Below are positions 27,360 through 34,579 of a DNA stretch of 64,000 nt, piece by piece. The position numbers and the translations under genes are program-made. The DNA is from Gelidibacter sp035515035 (GTDB lineage Bacteria > Bacteroidota > Bacteroidia > Flavobacteriales > Flavobacteriaceae), in the NCBI RefSeq assembly GCF_035515035.1, contig NZ_DATJCA010000169.1, positions 1-64,000 on the forward strand, written 5' to 3'. Each line of letters opens with the position of its first letter. Positions within the stretch are counted from its first letter, which is position 1. Below the pieces are notes generated by a model. That model saw only the letters and a list, made by a program, of their open reading frames with translations. It was not told the origin of the DNA and did not search any database.

Positions 27360-27455
27360 ATGTCGGAATTACTTAGACTTTATTATTTCATTAGGGTATT
27401 GTCAGCGGTAATTGTCCTATTTTTATGGCTTAGAAAACGTAAACCCAAAATTTAG
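27360..27455 (+). CDS. 31-residue single-helix membrane microprotein
   Basis: ATG at 27360, TAG at 27453-27455. The protein has a polar start (MSELLRLYYF), one hydrophobic helix (about residues 11-24, VLSAVIVLFLWL) and a strongly basic C-terminus (RKRKPKI), a topology expected to leave the C-terminus in the cytoplasm. The stop codon abuts the retropepsin start codon with no gap, so the two would be translationally coupled. No family recognised. It could be a membrane anchor or regulator of the protease next to it (inference). Confidence 0.55.
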   Translation: MSELLRLYYFIRVLSAVIVLFLWLRKRKPKI

Positions 27456-27914
27456 ATGATTGATAGTACGGACAGGTCACTTCAGGACTTTCTTTTAGAG
27501 AAAGGATATATAAAAGTCAAATTAAAGTTGACCAAAACAAACCACTTTGAAATAAGAGCAACGCTAAATGGTGTCAAAGGTTTGTTCATTTTAGACACTG
27601 GCGCATCAAATTCATGCGTAGGTTTTGAAGCTATTGAAACGTTCAAACTAACTGCTAAAGATTCTGAAGTCAAAGCCGCAGGTGCTGGTGCAACTGATAT
27701 GTTCACCCAAGTTTCCAAAAAGAATAAACTTAAAATTGGAAAATGGAAGAAGGACAAAGTTGCTCTCGTACTCTTTAATTTAACCCATGTCAATACGGCA
27801 CTTCTCAACCATAATTCAAAACCAGTAGACGGTATTATAGGTGCCGACATTTTGAAAAAAGCCAAGGCCGTAATTGATTATGACAAACGCTATTTATATT
27901 TGAAATTGAAATAA
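27456..27914 (+). CDS. Retropepsin-like aspartic protease domain protein
   Basis: A 152-residue single-domain protein. LFILDTGASNSCV (about 47-59) is the DTG active-site turn of retroviral-type aspartic proteases. VDGIIGADIL (about 126-135) matches the conserved hydrophobic-hydrophobic-Gly-x-D/N-x-L segment that follows. As one lobe only, it should act as a homodimer like other bacterial clan AA proteases. No signal peptide or membrane helix of its own is visible, but a membrane microprotein is encoded immediately upstream. Substrate unknown. Confidence 0.8.
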   Translation: MIDSTDRSLQDFLLEKGYIKVKLKLTKTNHFEIRATLNGVKGLFILDTGASNSCVGFEAIETFKLTAKDSEVKAAGAGATDMFTQVSKKNKLKIGKWKKDKVALVLFNLTHVNTALLNHNSKPVDGIIGADILKKAKAVIDYDKRYLYLKLK

Positions 27915-27974
27915 CACCCCTCTTTTTTAATAATTTAATAGCTTATCTTTAAATCCCTTTCTTTTTTTTAATAT

Positions 27975-28610
27975 ATGGCAACCTCCATCATTATAGCAGA
28001 CGATCATCCTCTTATTTTAAAAGGGCTTACCGATTTTTTAAAGGAAAAAGATTACAATCTCATTGGAAGTGCCGCAAACGGCAAGGAAGCATTAGAGATG
28101 ATTATATCGAAGAGACCAAAAATTGCCATCCTAGATATCCAAATGCCTTTTTTAAGTGGTTTGGAAATCGCTGAAAAGTGCAAGGAATTAAATCTATCTA
28201 CAAAAATCATCCTCATTACATTTGAAAAGGACGAAGCTATATATAAGCATGCAAAAGCGCTTGAAATATATGGGTATGTACTTAAAGAATTCGCACTCGT
28301 TGAAATTGAAAATTGTATAGCTTCAGTATTGGACGGAAAATCCTATTTCAGCCCGGAACTTATCGAGTATTTAGAAATCCCTAAACCGCCAAAAGAATTA
28401 GAGCTTTTAACTCCAACTGAAATTGAAGTTTTAAAACTTATAGCCTTAAACAAGACAGCTAAAGAAATAGGTAACATTCTGTTCATTTCTGGCAGAACGG
28501 TCGAAAAACATAAAAGCCATATCATTAGAAAATTGGAGTTAGAGTCAAAAGGAGGAAGTTTAGCACTCTATGCTAAGGAAAACGAAGAGTTTCTTGATAA
28601 AAATACGTAG
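27975..28610 (+). CDS. Orphan NarL/FixJ-type response regulator
   Basis: A 211-residue protein. The receiver domain (1-120) has the acidic pair Asp9-Asp10 (IADDHP), phospho-acceptor Asp54 (AILDIQMP), a conserved Thr near 82 and Lys104 (YVLKEF). The LuxR-type HTH (about 143-205) contains LTPTEIEVLKLIA and SGRTVEKHKSHIIRKL. No histidine kinase is adjacent. Its stop codon TAG lies inside the first of three identical palindromes, which are typical dimeric LuxR-type sites and head short transcription units. It is therefore the best candidate to bind them (inference). A -7-like TATCTTTA lies upstream near 27941-27948, without a palindrome. Confidence 0.92.
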   Translation: MATSIIIADDHPLILKGLTDFLKEKDYNLIGSAANGKEALEMIISKRPKIAILDIQMPFLSGLEIAEKCKELNLSTKIILITFEKDEAIYKHAKALEIYGYVLKEFALVEIENCIASVLDGKSYFSPELIEYLEIPKPPKELELLTPTEIEVLKLIALNKTAKEIGNILFISGRTVEKHKSHIIRKLELESKGGSLALYAKENEEFLDKNT

Positions 28611-28621
28611 TTCTACGTATT
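28602..28621. promoter_or_regulatory. Operator palindrome 1
   Basis: AATACGTAG-TT-CTACGTATT, perfect 9-bp arms. It overlaps the response-regulator stop codon (28608-28610). It is followed by TTG/TTTG (28620-28626, -33-like) and, exactly 41 nt from its first base, by a -7-like box at 28643-28650 (CATCTTTA). Confidence 0.8.
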
Positions 28622-28654
28622 GTTTGACAGTGGGATAAAAGCCATCTTTACATT

Positions 28655-28720
28655 GCTATTAATCAATTTCTCGTTAGGAGAATCAGAGAGCTCTGGATTG
28701 TCAATAATCCAGAGCTTTTT
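28655..28720 (+). ncRNA. Candidate small RNA 1
   Basis: Predicted transcript of about 65 nt. It begins at the conserved GCTATTAAT (28655-28663), 53 nt after the start of operator 1, carries TTAGGAGAAT (28674-28683) and ends in a strong terminator (28689-28720). It shares the start motif, the TTAGGRGAAT core and the terminator stem sequence GCTCTGGAT with candidate RNA 2. No convincing reading frame lies inside it. Trans-acting regulation by the single-stranded TTAGGRGAAT core is inference. Confidence 0.6.
28689..28720 (+). terminator. Terminator of candidate sRNA 1
   Basis: Stem AGCTCTGGATT / AATCCAGAGCT (11 bp, 6-nt loop GTCAAT) followed by five T. Confidence 0.85.
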
Positions 28721-28927
28721 CAGAAGAGTATTAGTAGGACTACTATTTTCAAACCATTATTTCTTTTTTTGCTCCCATTTTAATTTCTTCTTTTACAGTT
28801 ATTCCTACGGGTAACCTCGTGGGAATATTTAATTTAATCCAACAAGTCATCAAAAAAATCTAAGGGCCACCTCTTTTTTCTTGGATTATGCCTTCATTTT
28901 ATGAGAAAAGAACATAAATGCTCAAAA
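28721..28927. other. Spacer between sRNA unit 1 and operator 2
   Basis: No gene recognised. It holds an imperfect inverted repeat ATTCCTACG / CGTGGGAAT at 28801-28826 (8 of 9 arm matches) and a degenerate palindrome around GTAG-GA-CTAC (28734-28743) that shares only the core of the operators and is not followed by a correctly spaced box. Confidence 0.5.
28801..28826. repeat. Imperfect inverted repeat
   Basis: Arms ATTCCTACG and CGTGGGAAT separated by GGTAACCT. One mismatch in 9 bp. It may be a hairpin in a longer read-through transcript. Confidence 0.5.
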
Positions 28928-28947
28928 AATACGTAGAACTACGTATT
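28928..28947. promoter_or_regulatory. Operator palindrome 2
   Basis: AATACGTAG-AA-CTACGTATT, perfect arms, followed by TTGTTTG and by the -7-like box GAAATTTA at 28969-28976, again exactly 41 nt from the first base of the palindrome. Confidence 0.8.
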
Positions 28948-28980
28948 GTTTGGCATTATATAATTGTCGAAATTTACCAT

Positions 28981-29045
28981 GCTATTAATTCTTAGGGGAA
29001 TTATTCATAAGGCTCTGGATCTTTATTGGTTCAGGGCTTTATTGT
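28981..29045 (+). ncRNA. Candidate small RNA 2
   Basis: Predicted transcript of about 65 nt, beginning at GCTATTAAT (28981-28989, 53 nt after operator 2 starts). It has TTAGGGGAAT at 28992-29001 and a terminator at 29012-29045. It is a sequence sibling of candidate RNA 1 in spacing, 5' motif, core and terminator. The terminator stem contains several G-U pairs that keep the fold while the sequence differs, which suggests selection on RNA structure. No ORF inside. Confidence 0.6.
29012..29045 (+). terminator. Terminator of candidate sRNA 2
   Basis: Stem GCTCTGGATC / GGTTCAGGGC, 10 pairs counting three G-U pairs, loop TTTATT, followed by a T-rich run. Confidence 0.75.
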
Positions 29046-29068
29046 TTTATTATCCAATTAGATTAAAA

Positions 29069-29088
29069 AATACGTAGAACTACGTATT
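29069..29088. promoter_or_regulatory. Operator palindrome 3
   Basis: AATACGTAG-AA-CTACGTATT, identical to palindrome 2, followed by TTGTTTA and by the box GAAATTTA at 29110-29117, exactly 41 nt from the palindrome start. The start region is ACTATTTAA (29122-29130). It drives the 36-codon gene. Confidence 0.8.
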
Positions 29089-29202
29089 GTTTAACATCAC
29101 ATTATTGGTGAAATTTACAGTACTATTTAAGTGATCTCATATTAAGGGCATGATATAGGCTTAAGTAAGTGAATAGAAGCAACCTAAATCTCTAAAAAAC
29201 CT

Positions 29203-29313
29203 ATGAAAATCATGAAAGATAATTTCAAAAGCGGCAATCGTTTACTAATCATAGGCTTGATAGCAAGCGCAATATTGATTATCACTGCAAATATTCTGGT
29301 TAATTTCTTTTAA
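29203..29313 (+). CDS. 36-residue single-helix membrane microprotein
   Basis: ATG at 29203, TAA at 29311-29313. The basic, polar start (MKIMKDNFKSGNR) is followed by a single hydrophobic helix (about residues 14-36, with LIIGLIASAILIITANILV), ending VNFF. A second ATG at 29212 is possible. The 5' leader is about 80 nt from the predicted start region of operator 3, and a perfect terminator follows. The clean unit (operator, promoter, frame, terminator) argues for a real gene. Family unknown; small single-span peptides of this shape often regulate membrane proteins or act as toxins, so function is open. Confidence 0.65.
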   Translation: MKIMKDNFKSGNRLLIIGLIASAILIITANILVNFF

Positions 29314-29326
29314 TTGTTAGTTAGTC

Positions 29327-29365
29327 AAAAAAAGGGCAACTTATTTAAATAAGTTGCCCTTTTTT
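29327..29365. terminator. Bidirectional terminator, microprotein gene and sucB
   Basis: Nearly perfect 19-bp stem AAAAAAGGGCAACTTATTT / AAATAAGTTGCCCTTTTT between the rightward microprotein gene and the leftward sucB gene; T-runs on both strands. Confidence 0.9.
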
Positions 29366-29389
29366 AATTTATAAATGTTTTATTTTTAC

Positions 29390-30661
29390 TTATAATTCCA
29401 AAGCTCTCTTAACATCATTATCCATTAAGAGTTCGATCGGGTTTTCTAGAGCTTCTTTGATTGCTACCAAGAAACCGACACTTTCTTTACCATCAATAAT
29501 TCTATGGTCATATGACACCGCCAAAAACATGATGGGCCTAATTTCAACGTGCCCGTCAATAGCCACAGGACGTTCAACAATATTATGCATTCCTAAAATT
29601 GCACTTTGCGGCGGATTGATGATTGGTGTAGACAACATACTACCAAAAACGCCTCCATTGGAAATAGTGAAGGTACCACCGGTCATTTCATCTACAGTAA
29701 GTTGTCCATCACGCGCTCTGAGGGCCAATCGTTTTACTTCATTTTCCACCCCTCTAAAGGATAGGTTTTCAGCATTTCTAATCACTGGAACCATCAATCC
29801 CCTTGGACCCGAAACGGCAATACTGATATCACAAAAATCATAACTCACCATTTCCTGACCATCAATCATGGAGTTGACTGCAGGATATTCTTTCAAGGCC
29901 CTAACCGCTGCCAGAGTAAAGAAACTCATAAAGCCTAATCCAACACCGTGCTTGCTTTTGAAGGTTTCTTTGTATTCCTCTCGCAATTTGAAAATTGCGG
30001 TCATATCTACCTCATTAAAGGTGGTCAACATTGCAGTTTCGTTTTTGGAAGCTACCAAGCGTTCTGCAACCTTACGGCGCAACATAGACAATCTTGAACG
30101 AGATACCCCGCGTTTCCCTCCTGTTGGCGTTCCCATTGAAGGGGTAGCTTTTACAGCATCCTCCTTAGTGACACGGCCATCTTTTCCTGTACCGCTAACC
30201 TCTGAAGCGGACATATTCTTCTCTGCCAATACTTTTTTGGCTGCAGGACTAGCTGCTCCAGTAGCATATGATGTTTGGTCAGGACTTGAAGCCTTCTTAG
30301 GTTCTTCTTCCTGTTTAGGGGTTTCTTTTTGCTCTTTGGAAAGTTCTTTCTCAACATTTTTGTCACCAGAGTCCTCATCACCTTTACTCTCAGACTTAGA
30401 ATCTGAACCACCTGCAGGTTTTTCGGCAGATGTATCAATCAAACATACCACTGCGCCCACGGCCACTGCATCTCCTTCTTCAGCCTTTAAGGTGATAATT
30501 CCACTGGCTTCTGCTGGAAGCTCCAATGTGGCTTTATCACTATCTACTTCAGCGATAGCTTGGTCTTTTTCTACATAATCACCATCCGCAACTAACCATG
30601 CTGCAATTTCTACTTCTGTAATGGATTCTCCTGGTGAAGGAACTTTCATTTCTAAAATCAT
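29390..30661 (-). CDS. sucB: 2-oxoglutarate dehydrogenase E2 (dihydrolipoyl succinyltransferase)
   Basis: A 423-residue TCA-cycle E2. The N-terminal lipoyl domain has its lipoylated Lys in EVDSDKATLELP (Lys43). A Lys/Glu/Ser-rich linker (about 80-130) leads to the E3/E1-binding domain (about 133-170, SPAAKKVLAEKNM). The C-terminal catalytic domain ends with the active-site motif SYDHRIIDGKE. It transfers succinyl groups to CoA. It follows sucA by 29 nt; the dihydrolipoyl dehydrogenase (E3) gene is not in the window. Confidence 0.95.
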   Translation of the reverse strand: MILEMKVPSPGESITEVEIAAWLVADGDYVEKDQAIAEVDSDKATLELPAEASGIITLKAEEGDAVAVGAVVCLIDTSAEKPAGGSDSKSESKGDEDSGDKNVEKELSKEQKETPKQEEEPKKASSPDQTSYATGAASPAAKKVLAEKNMSASEVSGTGKDGRVTKEDAVKATPSMGTPTGGKRGVSRSRLSMLRRKVAERLVASKNETAMLTTFNEVDMTAIFKLREEYKETFKSKHGVGLGFMSFFTLAAVRALKEYPAVNSMIDGQEMVSYDFCDISIAVSGPRGLMVPVIRNAENLSFRGVENEVKRLALRARDGQLTVDEMTGGTFTISNGGVFGSMLSTPIINPPQSAILGMHNIVERPVAIDGHVEIRPIMFLAVSYDHRIIDGKESVGFLVAIKEALENPIELLMDNDVKRALEL

Positions 30662-30690
30662 CGTATTCTATATTTTAGTATTATTTCTAT

Positions 30691-33489
30691 TTATCGTTGG
30701 TTGTTCTTTGTTTTGTCAAACACATAGTCAATCACCTGCTGATGTCGACGTTTAGATCGTATTGCACTTCCTGCGGCTGGCGCGCCGTAAGCACGTCGCG
30801 ACGCTATTCTAAACGACTTGGACTCTTCAAAATGCATCATCATAAAGCTGTAAGCTCCCATATTGCGAGGTTCTTCTTGTGCCCACACAATATCATCGGC
30901 ATTTTTATATTTTTTCATGATCTCTCTCATCTGTTTTGCAGGCAAAGGAAATAATTGCTCTATTCTCACCAATGCAACATCATCTCTATTTTGTTCCTCT
31001 CTGACTTCTAAAAGATCATAATAAAACTTCCCGGTCATAAAAACCAAAGTTTTCACTTTGTCTACCTCAGCTTTTGCGTCATCAATGACCATTTGAAAAC
31101 TTCCATTTGCAAATTCATCTACCGAGGATACTACCAAAGGATGTCTCAACAAGCTTTTTGGTGTAAATATAATGAGGGGTTTTCTAAAGTTGGTCTTCAT
31201 CTGTCTTCTCAACAAATGGTACATATTGGCAGGGGTCGTACAATCGGCTACAAACATATTGTCATTTGCGCAAAGTTGTAAAAAGCGTTCCATCCGTCCT
31301 GAAGAGTGTTCTGCACCTTGGCCTTCATAACCATGTGGCAATAACATAACCAATCCGTTTTGCACTTTCCACTTATCTTCTGCAGCAGAGATATACTGAT
31401 CCACCATAATCTGTGCACCATTACCGAAATCACCAAACTGCGCTTCCCAAATGGTTAATGTATTAGGACTTGCCATGGCATAACCATAATCAAAACCTAC
31501 AACGCCATATTCAGAAAGCAGTGAATTGTAAATATAGAATTTTCCTTGTTCGTCACTTATATGGTTTAAAAGTATAATTTCTTCTTCACTATCTTCCACT
31601 TTTATAACGGCATGACGATGCGAAAACGTCCCACGCTCAATATCCTGCCCAGACATCCGTACATCATGACCTTCTTGCAAAAGAGTACCATAGGCCAAAT
31701 GTTCTGCCATGGACCAATCCAACTTGTTTTCATCAAACATAGTTTTCCTGGATTGAACGAGCCGTTCTATTTTACGTATGAATTTTTTATCTTTAGGTAA
31801 ATTGGAAATGACTTCGGCAATCTTGGATAATTTTTCCTTTGGGAAAGTTGTATCCACATCTTGCATCATCATATTAGCATCAGCATATTCATAACCTGTC
31901 CATTCATCTTGCATAAATGGAGTAATTACGGTTTTTTCCTGCTTTCGGGAATCCTCTAATTCTTCTTCCAAAGATGCTTTATAAACTTCTTCCAGGTTTT
32001 TGACATACTCCTGATCAACAATACCTTCCTTTATAAGAATTTTAGCATAAATCTCTCTCGGATTTTCATGCTTTGCAATGGCTTTATATAATTTTGGTTG
32101 CGTAAAACGTGGTTCATCACCTTCATTATGTCCATATTTTCTATATCCCAAAAGATCAATAAATACGTCACGCTTAAAGGTCATTCTAAAATCTAAGGCA
32201 AACAGCATGGCATGCACCACAGCTTCAACATCATCCGCATTAACGTGTAATACCGGAGACAGGGTCACCTTCCCAACGTCAGTACAGTAAGTACTTGAAC
32301 GCGCGTCAAGATAATTGGTAGTAAATCCAATTTGGTTATTGATCACGATATGGATGGTACCATTGGTCTTATAGCCATCCAAATTCACCATTTGTATCAC
32401 TTCGTAAACCAAGCCTTGGCCGGCAATAGCAGCATCTCCATGAACAATAATAGGTAATACCTGCGACGGATCATCAACATATTTATCATCTTGCTTAGCT
32501 CTTGCAATCCCTTCAACCACTGCTCCTACCGTCTCCAAATGAGAAGGATTTGGCGCAATGTTCAAGTTTATTTTTTTACCACCTTTGGATTCTCTATCGC
32601 TAGTCCATCCTAAGTGATACTTAACATCGCCATCAAATATTTCCTGTTCGTAATCCTTTCCATCAAATTCGCTAAATATGTCTTTAGCCGATTTTCCGAA
32701 AATGTTGATCAGGGTACTCAAACGGCCTCTATGTGCCATTCCCATCACAAATTCCTTCACGCCCATTTCGGCTGCGCTCTCAATCAGGGTGTCAAGGGCC
32801 GGAATCAAAGATTCACCACCTTCCAATGAAAAACGCTTTTGACCTACATACTTGGTATGCAAAAAGCTTTCAAAGGTTACCGCCTCATTCAGTTTGCTAA
32901 GAATATGTTTTTTCTGGTCAGAAGAGAATTTAGGCTGGTTATCATTGATGTTCAATTTTTTCTGAATCCATTCAATTTCCTTAGGGTTTCTTATATACAT
33001 ATATTCCAAACCAATGGAAGAACAATAAATCTTTTCTAGGTGCTCTACAATACTTTCTAAAGTCTGTGGGCCAATCCCTAAAACCTCTCCTGCGGAAAAA
33101 ACAGTCTTGAGGTCTTCTTTTAAAAGTCCAAAATTTTCAAGCGCCAAAGTAGGCTCATATTTTCTTCGCTCCCTTACCGGATTGGTTTTGGTAAACAAAT
33201 GGCCTCGGTTTCTATACCCGTCAATCAGTCTGATGACGTTGAATTCCTTGTGCAGATGATCAGGAATTTCTGGCGAAATACAGTCAACATCATCAACGTT
33301 GGCAACATTGCCAACATTGCCAACATTGCCAACATTGGCAACTTCACTGTTTTCGGAACCAAAGTCAAAGCCTTGAAAAAAGGCCCTCCAGCTCGGTTCA
33401 ACGGAATCTGGGTATTGTAAATATTGATCGTATAATTCAGCGAAAAAAGCTGAGTGAGCGGCATTTAAAAAGGAATATTTATCCATCAT
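30691..33489 (-). CDS. sucA: 2-oxoglutarate dehydrogenase E1
   Basis: A 932-residue thiamine-diphosphate-dependent decarboxylase of the TCA cycle. The N-terminal peptide DKYSFLNAAHSAFFAELYDQY binds E2. The ThDP core includes GMAHRGRLSTL, HGDAAIAGQG and NNQIGFTT, and the C-terminal half includes EAQFGDFGNGAQIMVDQYI and MLLPHGYEGQGAEHSS. A linker near residues 49-64 is built of GNV/ANV triplets encoded by a 9-bp tandem repeat (33301-33342). The start may be either of two adjacent ATGs. An exact -7 box lies at 33524-33531 on the minus strand. Confidence 0.95.
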   Translation of the reverse strand: MMDKYSFLNAAHSAFFAELYDQYLQYPDSVEPSWRAFFQGFDFGSENSEVANVGNVGNVGNVANVDDVDCISPEIPDHLHKEFNVIRLIDGYRNRGHLFTKTNPVRERRKYEPTLALENFGLLKEDLKTVFSAGEVLGIGPQTLESIVEHLEKIYCSSIGLEYMYIRNPKEIEWIQKKLNINDNQPKFSSDQKKHILSKLNEAVTFESFLHTKYVGQKRFSLEGGESLIPALDTLIESAAEMGVKEFVMGMAHRGRLSTLINIFGKSAKDIFSEFDGKDYEQEIFDGDVKYHLGWTSDRESKGGKKINLNIAPNPSHLETVGAVVEGIARAKQDDKYVDDPSQVLPIIVHGDAAIAGQGLVYEVIQMVNLDGYKTNGTIHIVINNQIGFTTNYLDARSSTYCTDVGKVTLSPVLHVNADDVEAVVHAMLFALDFRMTFKRDVFIDLLGYRKYGHNEGDEPRFTQPKLYKAIAKHENPREIYAKILIKEGIVDQEYVKNLEEVYKASLEEELEDSRKQEKTVITPFMQDEWTGYEYADANMMMQDVDTTFPKEKLSKIAEVISNLPKDKKFIRKIERLVQSRKTMFDENKLDWSMAEHLAYGTLLQEGHDVRMSGQDIERGTFSHRHAVIKVEDSEEEIILLNHISDEQGKFYIYNSLLSEYGVVGFDYGYAMASPNTLTIWEAQFGDFGNGAQIMVDQYISAAEDKWKVQNGLVMLLPHGYEGQGAEHSSGRMERFLQLCANDNMFVADCTTPANMYHLLRRQMKTNFRKPLIIFTPKSLLRHPLVVSSVDEFANGSFQMVIDDAKAEVDKVKTLVFMTGKFYYDLLEVREEQNRDDVALVRIEQLFPLPAKQMREIMKKYKNADDIVWAQEEPRNMGAYSFMMMHFEESKSFRIASRRAYGAPAAGSAIRSKRRHQQVIDYVFDKTKNNQR
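33301..33342 (-). repeat. 9-bp in-frame minisatellite in sucA
   Basis: About 4.7 copies of GCCAACATT (plus-strand reading), with variant first and last units GGCAACATT/GGCAAC. It encodes the GNV/ANV triplets of the E1 N-terminal linker. Degenerate CAACATCATCAACG continues on its left. Confidence 0.9.
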
Positions 33490-33523
33490 TTTGTAAAACG
33501 TTCAGATGTTTTCAAATTTTATT

Positions 33524-33531
33524 CAAAAATA
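33524..33531 (-). promoter_or_regulatory. -7 box of sucA-sucB
   Basis: TATTTTTG on the minus strand, exact consensus, 34 nt before the first sucA ATG. Confidence 0.6.
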
Positions 33532-33608
33532 CAACTTTTAGTAAAATAAGAATTGCTTTTAGTATATTTATATGATATAACTGTATCAATAAACAAAATA
33601 CCAAATTT

Positions 33609-34142
33609 ATGCGATTCTCACTAAAAAAAACCCTGTTTTCTTGCCTAATTATGATATCATTAACCTTAAGCGGCTTGGCGCAAATAAATGCTAGGCAATC
33701 TTCCCCAGATTTCTGGAGTCATGTTCGCTTTGGTGGAGGGATCGGGTTGAGTTTTGGCGACGGTTTTTTCAGTGGAACATTGGCACCTAGTGCTATTTAC
33801 GAATTTAACGAACAATTTGCCTTAGGTGTTGGGTTAAATGGCACTTACAACAAGCGGAAAGATTTTTATAGCTCGACGGTTTTTGGAGGAAGTCTGATAG
33901 GATTGTTCAATCCCATCCAAGAAATTCAGCTCTCGGCCGAGTTTGAGGAGCTCAACGTTAACCGGAAATGGGACGATAGGTACAACATTGAAAACGAGAA
34001 CTATTGGTATCCCGGTTTATTTTTAGGTGCCGCCTTTAGAACAAGTAATGTTGCGGTTGGAATGAGATATGACGTGTTATATGATAAAGAGAAAAGTATC
34101 TACGCCAATGCTTGGGCTCCTTTTGTTAGGGTTTATTTTTAA
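33609..34142 (+). CDS. Small outer-membrane beta-barrel protein next to sucA
   Basis: A 177-residue protein with a signal peptide (about 1-24, LSGLAQ). The rest has alternating hydrophobic residues and Gly/aromatic turns (GGGIGLSFGDGFFSG, GVGLNGTYN) and ends in VRVYF with a terminal Phe, as in outer-membrane barrels. I recall that proteins of this kind in flavobacteria are sometimes labelled alpha-ketoglutarate decarboxylase in databases, most likely only because of their position beside sucA. Nothing in the sequence supports an enzyme. It is divergent from sucA, with a near-consensus TATATTTA box upstream. Confidence 0.7.
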   Translation: MRFSLKKTLFSCLIMISLTLSGLAQINARQSSPDFWSHVRFGGGIGLSFGDGFFSGTLAPSAIYEFNEQFALGVGLNGTYNKRKDFYSSTVFGGSLIGLFNPIQEIQLSAEFEELNVNRKWDDRYNIENENYWYPGLFLGAAFRTSNVAVGMRYDVLYDKEKSIYANAWAPFVRVYF

Positions 34143-34219
34143 ATAAAACGCCCAAATCATTCTGAGAGAATAGAACTGTGTCCCTATATAATGAAGTAGA
34201 CTTTTACTTCGAAAGTGAT

Positions 34220-34573
34220 TTAAGAGGTGAACTTATTCCTATAATACACTTTTTGCCATTCGCGTTTGAGGATCAAAAACATGACATTTTCTGCCAACTC
34301 AATGGTATCATTACCATCCAACTGTTTTATTTTTTCTTCGGAAACATCTACGATATATAACAGGTTAAGATAATCCATGAATTTGTGCTGAATGAGACGA
34401 TACACTTCTTCGTGCAAAAGCAACTTCAAACTTGTAGGCAAAACTTCAGAATCAAATTCCAGATCTACATTTGCCAATGCCAAATCTTTATTGAGTTGCT
34501 CCACAAGTTTACTATAAAGCTCCCATTTATTGGCTTCATTAACCAATTCATCAAACGTTTTTAATTTTTCCAT
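34220..34573 (-). CDS. Conserved helical protein, function unknown
   Basis: A 117-residue, mostly alpha-helical, acidic cytoplasmic protein without signal peptide or recognised motif. It lies 6 nt downstream of the polyprenyl synthase gene on the same strand, so it is co-transcribed. I recall similar short proteins in this position in other flavobacteria but cannot name a family. A weak GAAGTA/TACTTC hairpin (34193-34210) follows it. Confidence 0.7.
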   Translation of the reverse strand: MEKLKTFDELVNEANKWELYSKLVEQLNKDLALANVDLEFDSEVLPTSLKLLLHEEVYRLIQHKFMDYLNLLYIVDVSEEKIKQLDGNDTIELAENVMFLILKREWQKVYYRNKFTS

Positions 34574-34579
34574 TGAACC

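Noticed and set aside
28734..28743. Fourth, degenerate operator (GTAG-GA-CTAC core)
   Set aside because: Only the central core matches and there is no -7-like box at the conserved +41 spacing.
28620..28814. 64-codon frame starting at TTG after operator 1
   Set aside because: It begins inside the -33 region and runs through the sRNA 1 terminator hairpin; its composition is low-complexity.
29868..30578. 236-codon plus-strand frame opposite sucB
   Set aside because: Antisense shadow of the E2 coding region; no start context or domain.
33301..33342. Short direct repeats as a possible CRISPR array
   Set aside because: Nine-bp in-frame repeats without spacers inside a coding region; no cas genes in the window.
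34193..34210. GAAGTA/TACTTC hairpin as a terminator between convergent genes at 34.2 kb
   Set aside because: Only six AT-rich pairs and no T-run; too weak to call.
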